Part shown: positions 1 through 8,724 of the stretch, one piece after another
How positions within the stretch are numbered: the stretch's first letter is position 1
Layout: every line of letters begins with the position of its first letter
From: Candidatus Geocrenenecus huangii
GTDB lineage: Archaea > Thermoproteota > Nitrososphaeria_A > Caldarchaeales > Wolframiiraptoraceae
DNA length: 64,000 nucleotides
Assembly: GCA_023268155.1 (NCBI GenBank)
Contig: JALNKM010000007.1
Location: forward strand, 1 to 64,000
Reading direction: 5' to 3'
Notes under the pieces: generated by a model
Databases searched by the model: none
Told to the model about the DNA's origin: nothing
The model's input: the letters and a program-made list of their open reading frames with translations, nothing else
Translations under genes and position numbers: made by a program

Positions 1-1010
1 TAAAACTATTATCTGAATTTTCCAACTATTTCTCCCTCTACGTATTTGCAGGCTCGAAATTATATGATAGGAAGGTGTTTGATAAGAATGAATCTTACCG
101 AGTTTACTACTTATTTCCATTCCTGATCCCTAAAAGAGTAAAATACTATATTGGAGGAATGATTTCACAGGTAATCATTAATCTCGTAAAGCCTGACATA
201 GTGTGGCTCTTCGATACAGCAGCCCCTCTTACCCCTCTAACAATCAATAGGCCAATAGTACTGGATATAGATGATCCAAATTTCAACCATAAAAACAAGC
301 TATCACGATTAAAAGACCTATACATTCTAAGGAATAAACGTGTTAGAAAAATTGTCGTTCCGACAGAAATGATAAAACGTAAATTCATTAGATTTTATGG
401 AATTCCAAAGGATAGAATTGAGGTGTTGCCTAACGGTGTTGATTTAGAACTGTTTAGAGCGACAGATATACCGGATGAAGACATAGTTCTCTATTATGGC
501 ACGTTGGCCCCTTATCGCTCTAGATTTCTAATAAAAGTTATAGAAAATACCTTAATGCTCAGAAAAGATGTAAAGTTTATTATTATAGGAGATATACCCA
601 CATGGTTTAAAGAATATCTCATAAAGAGAAATCTAACAGATAGCGTCATTACCCCAGGATTTGTGGAGCATGATAAACTACCGGAATGGATTAGGAAAGC
701 GAAAGTATGTATATTTACACAGGATATTTCTCTAGGAGGTAGACTTTCATTTAAGCTTCTCGAATACATGGCCTCTGGTAGACCTATCGTTGCCACGGAT
801 GTGGATGAATCTTGGCCTGTTAGAGAATCTGGCGCAGGAATAATTACACCAATAGACCCTAAGATATTTGCAGAAGATGTTATCACGTTATTGGAAGATA
901 AGAAACTAGCAAAAGAATTAGCTGAGAAAGGAATCGAATATGCTAGAAGATTCAGCTGGGATGAAATGGTTAAAAAGTACATAAAATGCTTTATGGAAAT
1001 AATAGGATAA
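1..1010 (+). CDS. Glycosyltransferase family 4, 5' end outside window
   Basis: Probable GT-B glycosyltransferase transferring a sugar from an activated donor to a surface glycan or lipid. The frame is open from base 3, and the first possible start inside the window (GTG at 75) would remove the N-terminal Rossmann half, so the gene begins upstream and is partial here. Numbered from that GTG, the donor-site region PNGVDLELF is at about 119-127 and the E-x7-E type segment LLEYMASGRPIV at about 228-239. It is clearly paralogous to the GT4 at 3016-4071: both share a D-D-P-x-F motif, PTE(M/I)IK, YYGT and LGGR. Sugar and acceptor cannot be told from sequence. No lipid anchor or membrane segment is obvious in the visible part. 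Confidence 0.85.
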   Translation, partial: KLLSEFSNYFSLYVFAGSKLYDRKVFDKNESYRVYYLFPFLIPKRVKYYIGGMISQVIINLVKPDIVWLFDTAAPLTPLTINRPIVLDIDDPNFNHKNKLSRLKDLYILRNKRVRKIVVPTEMIKRKFIRFYGIPKDRIEVLPNGVDLELFRATDIPDEDIVLYYGTLAPYRSRFLIKVIENTLMLRKDVKFIIIGDIPTWFKEYLIKRNLTDSVITPGFVEHDKLPEWIRKAKVCIFTQDISLGGRLSFKLLEYMASGRPIVATDVDESWPVRESGAGIITPIDPKIFAEDVITLLEDKKLAKELAEKGIEYARRFSWDEMVKKYIKCFMEIIG

Positions 1011-1107
1011 AGATAATTTCAGCGCATGATGGCGCTCTAGGAAGCCGGGAATACCAAAGTTTGTCTTCAGAAATTGCTCCGCAAAGGGGAGTCTGTATTA
1101 ATACAAG

Positions 1108-1117
1108 CTTATATAAA
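1108..1117 (+). promoter_or_regulatory. TATA box upstream of GT2 gene
   Basis: CTTATATAAA lies about 30 bases before the TTG at 1142, the spacing expected for an archaeal TATA box with a very short leader. It supports a transcription unit separate from the upstream GT4 gene. Confidence 0.45.
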
Positions 1118-1141
1118 GCGATAACTATGTGAACAATAACC

Positions 1142-2047
1142 TTGGCATTTTTCTCCGTCATTACTCCAACTTTTAATAGGGCTCCTATGCTTAAAGATGC
1201 TATTGAATCTGTACTCATTCAGGATTTCAAAGAGCTAGAGCACATAATCATAGACAATGGCTCAACAGATGAAACCTCAAGAATTGTGGAAGATTATGCC
1301 AGAGAATTTCCCAACATCCATTTTATTAGTTTGCCTAAACCTAATTTACCCAGAGCTATAAATGAAGGACTAATAAAATCCCGTGGACGCGTAATTGGAA
1401 TTCTATGCGACGATGACCTGTATCCTCAAGGTGCTTTACAGGCGATAGCACAAGTATTTCATGATAATAAAGAAGTTGACATAGTTTCCACGGGTATTCA
1501 AATAGTAAGAAACATTGGTAATCAGTTTATTGTGGAAAAAGAAGCGTATCCTAAATTCAGCGTACACGACCTTTTGTTCCATACACCCTATGAATCTGCA
1601 AGATTCTTGAGAAGGTCACTTATCTATAAGGTCGGCCTTCTTAACGAAGATCTTGGAGTTTCTAGTCAGAGAGAATGGCTCCTCAGAATAGCGTTAACGG
1701 ATCCAAAAATCTTCTATCTCAACCGTGTCTGTTATATTTTGAGAAGACATTCCCATTCATTAACATGGAATTTTGATCCATATTCAAAATTGAAATGGCT
1801 GCCAAACCATATCCGAATCGCCCGTCATTATCTGAAGGTAGTAAATGACGTAAAATTACGTCAAATCTTCAAACAGTGGTCAAATCGTCAATCCTATGCG
1901 GGTTTCCGATTATCTCTTAAGAGGGGCATGCTAAAAAAATCATTGTGGTTTATAATACATGGACACATTAACGATCCGGCCATGACATCCAAAATCCTAT
2001 GTCAAGCAATAAAACGTAGGACTAAGAGGCATGGTTATGCTCATTAG
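1142..2047 (+). CDS. Glycosyltransferase family 2
   Basis: GT-A fold inverting glycosyltransferase. The N-terminus has the family signature (VITPTFNR at 6-13, IIDNGSTDE at 36-44). A metal-binding DDD is at about 90-92, and the sequence QREW follows the middle of the protein where GT2 enzymes often carry a (Q/R)xxRW-type motif. Length of 301 residues is normal and there are no membrane helices, so it probably acts at the cytoplasmic face on a lipid-linked or nucleotide-sugar substrate. TTG start chosen because it directly precedes the first beta strand; no good alternative exists upstream. It sits between a GT4 gene and a deacetylase, consistent with a surface-glycan locus. Substrate unknown. 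Confidence 0.85.
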   Translation: MAFFSVITPTFNRAPMLKDAIESVLIQDFKELEHIIIDNGSTDETSRIVEDYAREFPNIHFISLPKPNLPRAINEGLIKSRGRVIGILCDDDLYPQGALQAIAQVFHDNKEVDIVSTGIQIVRNIGNQFIVEKEAYPKFSVHDLLFHTPYESARFLRRSLIYKVGLLNEDLGVSSQREWLLRIALTDPKIFYLNRVCYILRRHSHSLTWNFDPYSKLKWLPNHIRIARHYLKVVNDVKLRQIFKQWSNRQSYAGFRLSLKRGMLKKSLWFIIHGHINDPAMTSKILCQAIKRRTKRHGYAH

Positions 2048-2182
2048 TATTCATTATCCATAAATACTTTGGCAACTATAAAACATATTTATCCGGCTCA
2101 TCTGCCAGCAATAAATCTAATAATTGCTTTCCAGTTGACGGATAGACATAAATGCTAGATTACTTCTATTAATACCACTAAA

Positions 2183-2896
2183 TTGTTAAGCAATCGTCTT
2201 CGCTTGCTTATGAGCAAGTTTAAGCTAAAGTTTCCGATAATAGTTATTCTTCTCTACCACTCAATAACTGATAAAGAAAGTTCTGACAGGTATACATTGC
2301 CAACAAGCATTTTTTATGAGCAGATGAAATATTTGAACGAAAATTTTAAGATCATAAGAGTATGCGATTTAAAGAGTATGCTTTCATCAGGTTGTCATAA
2401 CGAGAATATAGCATGCGTAACATTTGATGATGGTAGATTAGATAATTACGAAGTAGCTTTACCAATACTTGAAAGATATAACATAAAGGCCACATTCTTT
2501 ATCGTAACGAATTTTGTCGGGAAGCCTGTGCCTATGAATTTTACTAGAAGAACGGAATTCATGAGTTGGGAGCATATTATTGAACTTTCAGATAAAGGTC
2601 ACGAAATTGGTTCACACTCAATCTCACATCCTAATCTTCTCAACCTTCCATTAGATACTACGCGAAGAGAAATAATGATGTCTAAGAAGAAAATCGAGGA
2701 AAACATTGCCGGAGAAGTTATGTCGTTCGCATATCCGTATGGAAAATACAATGAAGTCATCAAGAAGGAAGTGAAGCTTGCAGGCTATGAGAATGCAGTT
2801 ATTGTCTGTGGAAAAAATATCTCGGTAAAGAGGATAGATTGGTTAGCCTTACCTAGGATAGAAATAAAACCCAACATGGAACTGCATGATCTTTAG
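2183..2896 (+). CDS. Polysaccharide deacetylase (NodB homology, CE4)
   Basis: Metal-dependent de-N-acetylase of the carbohydrate esterase 4 family. Motif 1 TFDDG is at 80-84 with the catalytic and metal Asp, motif 2 H-S-I-S-H at 145-149 supplies the two metal His, and motif 3 SFAYPYGKY is at 181-189. The likely substrate is an N-acetylated sugar polymer or lipid-linked glycan made by the neighbouring glycosyltransferases. The start is a TTG at 2183; an ATG at 2210 would give a slightly shorter N-terminus. The C-terminus stops soon after the conserved LPRIEIKP segment, a little earlier than usual, so a small 3' truncation is possible. Confidence 0.88.
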   Translation: MLSNRLRLLMSKFKLKFPIIVILLYHSITDKESSDRYTLPTSIFYEQMKYLNENFKIIRVCDLKSMLSSGCHNENIACVTFDDGRLDNYEVALPILERYNIKATFFIVTNFVGKPVPMNFTRRTEFMSWEHIIELSDKGHEIGSHSISHPNLLNLPLDTTRREIMMSKKKIEENIAGEVMSFAYPYGKYNEVIKKEVKLAGYENAVIVCGKNISVKRIDWLALPRIEIKPNMELHDL

Positions 2897-3015
2897 CTGA
2901 TTATCTCTCTAATAAAACGCTGTCTAAATAATTGGCGGATAACTATATTAGAAACATACTTACGGTCGAATATTTAATATAGCATTTTATGAGATAGGAG
3001 CTAAGGAAAGTTGCA

Positions 3016-4071
3016 TCAGAGACTTCTCAGAGATTCTTTAATAATTTTAGCGTAGCGTTCACTTACTATTTCCCAGTCGTAGCGTTCTGCGTATCTTACA
3101 CCTTTCTGAGAAAGGTCTCTTGCTAGACGATCATCATCGAGCAAAGCTATTATTGCTTCTGTCATGCTCTTTGCATCTATTGGGGTGATTATACCTGAGC
3201 CGGAATTCTTAATAATCCAGCTCTCTTCTACATTTGTCATGACGATAGGTCTACCGCAGGCCATCCATTCAATAAGTTTGACAGGGAATCGACCTCCTAA
3301 TGAAGTCTCTTGCGGGAGAATACATACTCTACATTTCTCTATCCACCCAGGCAGCATTGAATGTGGTATGTAGCCAACTATTTGCACGTTTTTAAGAATC
3401 ATTTTTTCCTTAAGCTGGGAGATAAACCAATCTGGTACCTTACCTATTAATATAAACTTTGCACTCCGCCTCTTCTTTAAAACTTCTTCCATAACTTGTA
3501 AAAGTAGCCTCGATCTAAATTTTGCAAATGTTCCATAATAAAGTATGTTTTCATTTCTGGGTATAGGTGAACTTTTAAACAATTTTGTATCAACGCCGAA
3601 TGGAACTACAGACAATTTAATTGGGTCAATCTTATAAATATTTATCAATTTTTCTTTAATAATTTCCGTCGGTACAATTATACGCGCGACTCGTTTATCG
3701 TAAATAATCGGGTTTGGCGGTAAATCGAACCGTGGATCATCAAGATGAAGAATGAGAGGGACTTTACCCATAATTCTATAAGTGAGCTGAGGAAAAACAG
3801 TATCTATAAGCCAAAAACCATCCGCCTTCGATATACTCATAAGTATTCCAGCTAAAAGACCTACAAAAGGTACAAGATATCTTCTGCCTCTGCTAATAGG
3901 TATAAAACGAATATTGTGAGGAAAGATCTTACTGCCCATAACTGAAAAAATTGCTACATCTACCCCATGTCTTGGGAGTCTTCTAGCGAGTTCCCAACGA
4001 TTAACATTACTAAAAGGAAAATGCGATACTAATGCAAACAGCTTTACCTTTTCATGATTTTTTCTTACCAT
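3016..4071 (-). CDS. Glycosyltransferase family 4
   Basis: Full-length (351 residue) GT-B glycosyltransferase. The N-terminal Rossmann half starts with KLFALVSHFPF and contains NRWELARRL. The C-terminal donor-binding half has FGVDTKLF at about 158-165 and the E-x7-E type segment KLIEWMACGRPIV at about 265-277. It faces the other three glycan genes convergently and is a paralogue of the partial GT4 at the start of the window, which suggests duplication within the locus. Specificity unknown. Confidence 0.88.
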   Translation of the reverse strand: MVRKNHEKVKLFALVSHFPFSNVNRWELARRLPRHGVDVAIFSVMGSKIFPHNIRFIPISRGRRYLVPFVGLLAGILMSISKADGFWLIDTVFPQLTYRIMGKVPLILHLDDPRFDLPPNPIIYDKRVARIIVPTEIIKEKLINIYKIDPIKLSVVPFGVDTKLFKSSPIPRNENILYYGTFAKFRSRLLLQVMEEVLKKRRSAKFILIGKVPDWFISQLKEKMILKNVQIVGYIPHSMLPGWIEKCRVCILPQETSLGGRFPVKLIEWMACGRPIVMTNVEESWIIKNSGSGIITPIDAKSMTEAIIALLDDDRLARDLSQKGVRYAERYDWEIVSERYAKIIKESLRSL

Positions 4072-4591
4072 TTTTACTCGCTACTAGAATCTAGAGAGAA
4101 GTATAAATTATATGCGGAATTGCGCTCTATAAACCTCGTTGTCTTCTAAGGAGTGTCTGATATAAGCTGAAGTACTGGTTGAAGGTTTTCTAGTTATACT
4201 ATATCAGGATTCGATTATAAGCATCTAGAATATAGGCGTAGGTGCTTGGAGGTACTCTGCTCTTTCTAATGTTTCATTTTTTCATCGAGGTCTTTCTTTT
4301 AAGTTTATGGTCTAAGCAAGGCCCGTAGCCGATTTATTTAGTAATTTAATGAAGATAGGGTTATAGCTTGAGATTGTATCCATGCCTACTCTCATAAGCA
4401 ACTATAAATTTTGAAATCCCTCTCTCAAAACTGTGTTTAATAGCTTTACAACTTATAAATATCTAAATCTATATCTGCTTTTTTGAAACTATTAAGTAAG
4501 CATTTTTATGGGTTTAAGCTTATCATTATATGCGAGCTTATTGGGATTAAGTTTATATTTCCTTAATGCCATATTAACTTAAGGTTTAATC
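4072..4591. other. Intergenic region without a supportable gene
   Basis: About 520 bases, AT-rich, with stops in all frames. Short stretches read like degraded coding sequence (for example around 4150-4260), but no frame is long enough to name. The right edge contains the promoter of the VapB-like gene. Confidence 0.5.
4551..4560 (+). promoter_or_regulatory. TATA box of the VapBC-like operon
   Basis: GTTTATATTT is centred about 36 bases before the ATG at 4592, preceded by a purine-rich BRE-like GGGATTAA. Confidence 0.45.
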
Positions 4592-4867
4592 ATGATTAGA
4601 GCTAAAATTGACGAGAAACTTGAGCGGAGGTTTAGGGAATTAGCTATGAAGAGGTTTGGTTATGGTAAGGGAGCCCTTACCAAGGCCGTTGAGGACGCTA
4701 TCCTAAAATGGATATCTACTATTGGGGAGGAGACGGTATCTTTTGAAGGTGACCCAATTAAGATCCTAGACGGCATCCTTTCCGGGATTGATGTAGATGC
4801 TGTCAGCCTCCAGCACAAGATAATGGCTCTTTGGCTTTCTAAGGTGTCAACAAATGTATCTGATTGA
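4592..4867 (+). CDS. VapB-like antitoxin
   Basis: 91-residue protein directly before a PIN-domain gene, overlapping it by 14 bases. The N-terminus (MIRAKIDEKLERRFRELAMKR) looks like the ribbon-helix-helix or related DNA-binding start found in archaeal VapB-type antitoxins, and the C-terminal half would bind the toxin. Expected role: neutralise the nuclease and repress the operon from the promoter just upstream. The call rests mainly on size, gene order and overlap; the fold is inferred. Confidence 0.7.
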   Translation: MIRAKIDEKLERRFRELAMKRFGYGKGALTKAVEDAILKWISTIGEETVSFEGDPIKILDGILSGIDVDAVSLQHKIMALWLSKVSTNVSD

Positions 4868-5279
4868 CACAAACGTCTTCCTAGAAGTAATGCTTTCACG
4901 TGAGAGGAGTGAAGAGTGTAAGGAGCTTCTTAGAATGCTTAAAGAAGGTAAACTAGAAGGAGCAATAACCGATTTCACTATTCATGCTATAATCGTTCTA
5001 CTCGATAGATTCAAAAAGCTAAATGCTCTAAAATCATTTCTACAAAGTCTAACAGTATATAAAGGTCTGTATATCTACACTACATCTCTACATGGAGAGA
5101 TAAAAGCTGTTGAGCTGGCTACAGAAACAGGGTTAGATATGGATGACGCCATCCAATATTATGCCGCCTTATCAGTTAACGCCGAGGCCATAGTATCATA
5201 CGACAAGCACTTCGATAATTTGAAGATCCCGCGAAGGGAACCAAAAGATATAGTGGAGTCAAGACCACAACAATTTTAG
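4854..5279 (+). CDS. PIN-domain ribonuclease (VapC-like toxin)
   Basis: 141-residue PIN domain with the N-terminal LIDTNVF (first metal Asp at residue 5), the central LDMDDAIQYY (Asp97/Asp98) and SYDKHFD near the end (Asp117). These acidic residues form the Mg-dependent RNase site of VapC proteins. The usual second-position Glu is not obvious in ITDFTIHAIIVLL, so activity is not certain. It is translationally coupled to the upstream antitoxin. RNA target unknown. Confidence 0.85.
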   Translation: MYLIDTNVFLEVMLSRERSEECKELLRMLKEGKLEGAITDFTIHAIIVLLDRFKKLNALKSFLQSLTVYKGLYIYTTSLHGEIKAVELATETGLDMDDAIQYYAALSVNAEAIVSYDKHFDNLKIPRREPKDIVESRPQQF

Positions 5280-5600
5280 AGATTATTGAGGGAGTAGGAA
5301 TATAATATCACAAAACTCATAAAAGAGCTTGAAGTAGGCTAAAACTTAGACTGATTTAAGATGCTGGATGGTCATGTTGACCTCTTAGCCGCCTCTCTTA
5401 CCCTCCTCCTAAAAAGAGGTTTGGAGATGGATCCAACTAAACTTTCAAAGGTTTGCTGCAATATGCCTAAACTCTTTATCTTCTCTCAATATTCTCAGGA
5501 TCTCTTTCTTAATATCTAGAGTCATCCCTGAGCTTCATCAAATAATTGTTCCACCTAGCTTATAAACATCTAGAAGAAGGACGAGTACTTGAAATATTTG
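5280..5600. other. Intergenic region containing a gene stump
   Basis: About 320 bases with no intact gene. The only recognisable item is the minus-strand stump at 5445-5525 described separately. A plus-strand frame of about 49 codons starting near 5360 is present but has no recognisable features. Confidence 0.5.
5445..5525 (-). pseudogene. N-terminal stump of a DUF3782-type coiled-coil nuclease gene
   Basis: Reading from an ATG at 5525 gives 26 residues (MTLDIKKEILRILREDKEFR, then HIAANL) and a stop. It matches the N-terminal pattern of the broken gene at 6551-7304, which reads DFLKLLEKDVEFRTALIGL. Nothing after the stop resumes the family sequence. I read it as the surviving 5' end of a second copy. 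Confidence 0.45.
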
Positions 5601-6059
5601 TTAATGATTTTTCTCTTTTACTCTAAGTTTTATCTCGGCTATCTTAGATAGATTCCATCTTCCATATTTATTTACCATGATATATCTTGATTTACTTAAT
5701 GTTTTCAACATCTCGACGATCTTTTCTTCTACGTTATTCTTATCATATATTACCTGGTAGCCGAGGGAGAGTCCTGACAGGAAGCTTCCAATCTTCAGAT
5801 TCTCATTGAATTGCTCAAGGTCTAAAATATGTGCATCGAAAACCACTTCGTAATTAAACGATCTATTCAATAGCATTTTGACCTCCTCCTCTAAATCCAT
5901 CTTCTCGTCTAGACCGCTTATACTATCGATTAGTATTAGGATGTCTACATCTCTACCACGTCCAATATAGATGCTGCTACCGAATAAGATGATGGACACG
6001 AGCCTAGTACCTAGAAGAGTTTCCAGCATTCTAACGATCCTCGATTCTAACCCCTTCAT
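5601..6059 (-). CDS. MNT-type nucleotidyltransferase
   Basis: 152-residue minimal nucleotidyltransferase. The hallmark LFGSS is at 25-29, followed by R-D-V-D-I with catalytic acids Asp37 and Asp39. A third acid probably lies in YEVVFDAHILD at about 69-79. It lies directly downstream of, and overlaps by 29 bases, a HEPN gene on the same strand, the standard HEPN/MNT arrangement. In studied pairs MNT proteins adenylylate the HEPN RNase to inactivate it, so this is the likely antitoxin; the activity here is inferred from family and order. Confidence 0.82.
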   Translation of the reverse strand: MKGLESRIVRMLETLLGTRLVSIILFGSSIYIGRGRDVDILILIDSISGLDEKMDLEEEVKMLLNRSFNYEVVFDAHILDLEQFNENLKIGSFLSGLSLGYQVIYDKNNVEEKIVEMLKTLSKSRYIMVNKYGRWNLSKIAEIKLRVKEKNH

Positions 6060-6486
6060 CTTCTAGATACCTCTTAGCCTCTAGAAATGCCTCTTCTGCA
6101 AGCTTTATGGCTTTCTCAGCTTTCTCCTTAGGGATATACTGGCTTGGCTCGATAACTTTTTCATCAATTATAAATGGGTATCTACTTCTCGTATAATATT
6201 CTTGGAGTTTTTCTAGTGCCTCAAGAATTTTATCGAATCCTCTTCTCCAATCTTCTTGGAAGGTTTTTAAAAAGTATCCTGCTAGTCTGGGACCATGATT
6301 GTAAACATACTCGCCTTTAACTTCAAGCATAGCCTTAACGGCTTTCTCTACACATTGTTGAGAGAAGAATATAGATGCAGGATAATCTTCTGCTTTAAGC
6401 ATATTTTCAGCTCTCTTAAGATCTCTCAACGCTTCTCTAATATAGCTTCTAGCAAATTCTTTAAAGAGACTCATCCATACTCTCAA
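6031..6486 (-). CDS. HEPN-domain protein
   Basis: Helical HEPN protein, partner of the MNT gene it overlaps. The family core is visible as FFSQQCVEKAVKAMLEVKGEY at about 40-60, with YTRSRYPF at 98-105, a segment typical of this HEPN group. HEPN proteins of such pairs are usually RNases. I do not see the classical R-x4-6-H motif, so the catalytic status is open. An internal start (MSLFKEF, residue 5) is as plausible as the first ATG. Confidence 0.8.
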   Translation of the reverse strand: MRVWMSLFKEFARSYIREALRDLKRAENMLKAEDYPASIFFSQQCVEKAVKAMLEVKGEYVYNHGPRLAGYFLKTFQEDWRRGFDKILEALEKLQEYYTRSRYPFIIDEKVIEPSQYIPKEKAEKAIKLAEEAFLEAKRYLEDEGVRIEDR

Positions 6487-6550
6487 ATAATATCTTATAA
6501 CGCATGGTTTTTATAGTTTCATCTAGATTCCTAGAGAATCGAGAATGGTC

Positions 6551-7304
6551 TCATCTCATATATGATGCTATTAGCTTTATCTTGTTTTCTTCAGCTATCT
6601 TCTCAGCGGATGGATGTATATAGTATCCGAACATAAGCTTATACTTTTCAGCTTCTATAAGCTTCTCCACCCTCCTAAGCCTTGAGATAAATTCTTCAAC
6701 ATCTCTTTTATAGATCCTAGACTTAACTTCGCCTAGTATCATGATCCTCTCTCCAGCTTTAATTCCTTCTCCATATAAATTGACTTCGACTTCTTCCCCC
6801 TCCACGACCAAGACCTCTCTATAAAGTTCTTCAACCTCTATGCTTTCATGCCTATAGAGCCAGCCTGGGACGACTACTCTAGCATTATCTTCAAGGCCGA
6901 AACCTAAATATCGGATAATTGGCCTACTTGTACAGCAAGATTCCTTAAGGCTTCCTCAGTTCTCTTCTGGGCTAATACTAGTTCTTCAAGTCTTTCTTCA
7001 GTTCTCTTCTGAGCTGATGCTAATTCTTCTATTCTTGCTGTTAGACGCCCTAAACTTTCTTCCGATCTTTTTTGAGCTAGCGATAATTCTTCAACAATTC
7101 TCTCCAACCTATTTAGACCACTTGTCAACTCTCTTAATTCTTCTTCTGTCATCTTTTGTGCTTGAGCTAGACTAGATACTGATTCTTCCAATCTTGTATA
7201 GGTTCTTCTAAGTTCTTCGAAACCTATTAACCCTATTAACGCTGTCCGGAACTCTACGTCTTTTTCAAGAAGTTTTAAAAATCCTTTTTAAGTTTAGCGA
7301 CCAT
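6551..7304 (-). pseudogene. Coiled-coil PD-(D/E)xK-type nuclease (DUF3782-like), two frameshifts
   Basis: Three frames join into one gene of about 251 codons if a single T is added to each of two T runs. From ATG 7304 the frame reads MVAKLKKDF then stops. One extra T at the run 7277-7281 continues as LKLLEKDVEFRTALIGLIG into a coiled coil (7191-6907) with a repeated LAQKRTEE-type unit. A second extra T at 6906-6908 turns LSDI-stop into DILGFGLEDNARVVVPGW and leads into a C-terminal domain with GEVKSR, the E-x-K of a PD-(D/E)xK nuclease. Archaeal proteins with this N-terminus, coiled coil and nuclease order are the DUF3782-like family. A TATA-like element at 7334-7345 supports the 7304 start. 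Either a decayed gene, sequencing error in homopolymers, or slippage. Confidence 0.75.
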
Positions 7305-7361
7305 ATCAACTCTAAAACTCCTCTAGACCGTCTAATATATAAAAATGTAGTAGAAGACCAC

Positions 7362-7544
7362 CTACCTTATAGAGTGATACCTCCACGATTGATATAATAA
7401 GTCAAGCAGTTTAGATGCTATAAATGGTGCAAGTAAAGAATCTACTCCAACTAGAATTAAGAAAGCTCCAAAATACGCTTTCATAGTAACATGCTCAATA
7501 TGAGCGAAATCAACGATCTTCGTGACATTAAAAATTAAAAACAA
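7362..7544 (-). CDS. Possible small membrane protein
   Basis: 60 residues from a TTG, with one strongly hydrophobic stretch (AYFGAFLILVGVDSLLAPF). A TATA-like TATACGTATATAAAC element lies about 35 bases upstream on the same strand. No family is recognised and the gene may not be real. Confidence 0.25.
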   Translation of the reverse strand: MFLIFNVTKIVDFAHIEHVTMKAYFGAFLILVGVDSLLAPFIASKLLDLLYQSWRYHSIR

Positions 7545-7633
7545 TAAGGAGTGAATAGCCAGTTAATGTAAAGAAGTTTATATACGTATAGAAGGATTTG
7601 CTGGCATGATCTATAGGGCATGGACTAGGCATT

Positions 7634-7894
7634 CTAGAATATTCCTAGTTTTATTGCTAGCTCGGATGCAGGAGTTTCTGGTGAGAGTTTTACGTATGCT
7701 TTCTTTTCTCCTAGAGATGTGATCAACGTGTTGACTTTTACTACTTTTACATTATACAGTTCTTCTACGGCTTTCTTTATGTCTTTCTTTGTTGCTCTGA
7801 CATCCACTATGAATGTTATCTTGTTCTCTTTCTCTATAAGCGAGACAGCATCCTGAGTAATCACGACTCTCCTAATTATCTCTGATGCTCTCAT
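7634..7894 (-). CDS. rpl23: Ribosomal protein uL23
   Basis: 86-residue large-subunit protein that binds domain III of 23S rRNA near the exit tunnel and docks SRP. It shows the archaeal L23 features: internal [20 protein letters not shown], then VKVNTLIT and [10 protein letters not shown]. It starts 4 bases inside uL4 (ATGA-type coupling) and is the last gene of the uL3-uL4-uL23 unit. uL2, normally next, is absent. Confidence 0.95.
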   Translation of the reverse strand: MRASEIIRRVVITQDAVSLIEKENKITFIVDVRATKKDIKKAVEELYNVKVVKVNTLITSLGEKKAYVKLSPETPASELAIKLGIF

Positions 7895-8724
7895 CCTAGA
7901 CCACCTAGTAGCAACTCATCAATCTTCTGGAAAGCATTAACACTATAGATTGTCAATCTTCCAGGCTTGGCTCCGGGAGCAAGATGGAGAACACTTAAGT
8001 CTTTTAGTTTGACAACATCTACTCCGGGAATGTTTCTCGCCGCGTCCGATATTCCGACGTCTTCTAGTACTACTATTAATGGACCAACCCTCTTCTTGTA
8101 TCTTCTACCACGTCTCTTGCCTTTCCCCGCTCTAATCTTCTTTTCTCTACATCTTTCGAGCTCTTCTCTGAGACCAATCTTCTCGAGAAATCTTACAAGT
8201 TCTTTAGTCTTAGCTACCGATTCTATCTTCCCATCGACTACTATTGGTAGAGAGATGTTCTCCGGCACTCTATGCCCACGTTCTATTACCGCTCTTGTAG
8301 CACCCGTAAATGCTACGGCGGTTATCAATGCTATCTTCTTCTCTTTCTTATTCAATTCCTTATGTATCTTTTTCTCGGGTGTTGGTGGATGGGTTGGCCG
8401 TCCTCCGACAGCTGATGGGACCATTCCACCTGCTTGGGCTTTGCCTGTACCTGAAGCGTTTATCCTGGAGATTCTCGCCATACCATATCCTGCGCCCCAT
8501 GAATCTACAGAGTATTTATGTCCAGATCCCTTGAATGCTCCTTTAGGTTGTAGGCTGTGAGTTTGAAGGTGTATGAATGCTCGGGATACTAGGTCTATTC
8601 TTAAAGGTGCGTAGAAAACTTTCGGGAGAGATGCTTCACCTATCTTTGACCCCTCAAGGTCTATGACCGGTATCTTTCTCTCGACACCTTCAGATGCTTT
8701 AAGCAATTCTACTATTATACTCAT
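7891..8724 (-). CDS. rpl4: Ribosomal protein uL4
   Basis: 277-residue uL4. Its extended loop, rich in basic residues, lines the nascent-peptide tunnel: [20 protein letters not shown] at about 82-101 and [12 protein letters not shown] at 107-118. The C-terminal part has [21 protein letters not shown] and [15 protein letters not shown], typical of archaeal/eukaryotic L4. It overlaps uL3 upstream and uL23 downstream by 4 bases each, indicating one operon. Confidence 0.96.
   Translation of the reverse strand: MSIIVELLKASEGVERKIPVIDLEGSKIGEASLPKVFYAPLRIDLVSRAFIHLQTHSLQPKGAFKGSGHKYSVDSWGAGYGMARISRINASGTGKAQAGGMVPSAVGGRPTHPPTPEKKIHKELNKKEKKIALITAVAFTGATRAVIERGHRVPENISLPIVVDGKIESVAKTKELVRFLEKIGLREELERCREKKIRAGKGKRRGRRYKKRVGPLIVVLEDVGISDAARNIPGVDVVKLKDLSVLHLAPGAKPGRLTIYSVNAFQKIDELLLGGLG

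Noticed and set aside
4140-4270. Transposase-like fragment (YKLKYWLKVF, YKHLEYRRR)
   Set aside because: Too short and broken by stops; no inverted repeats or target duplication seen.
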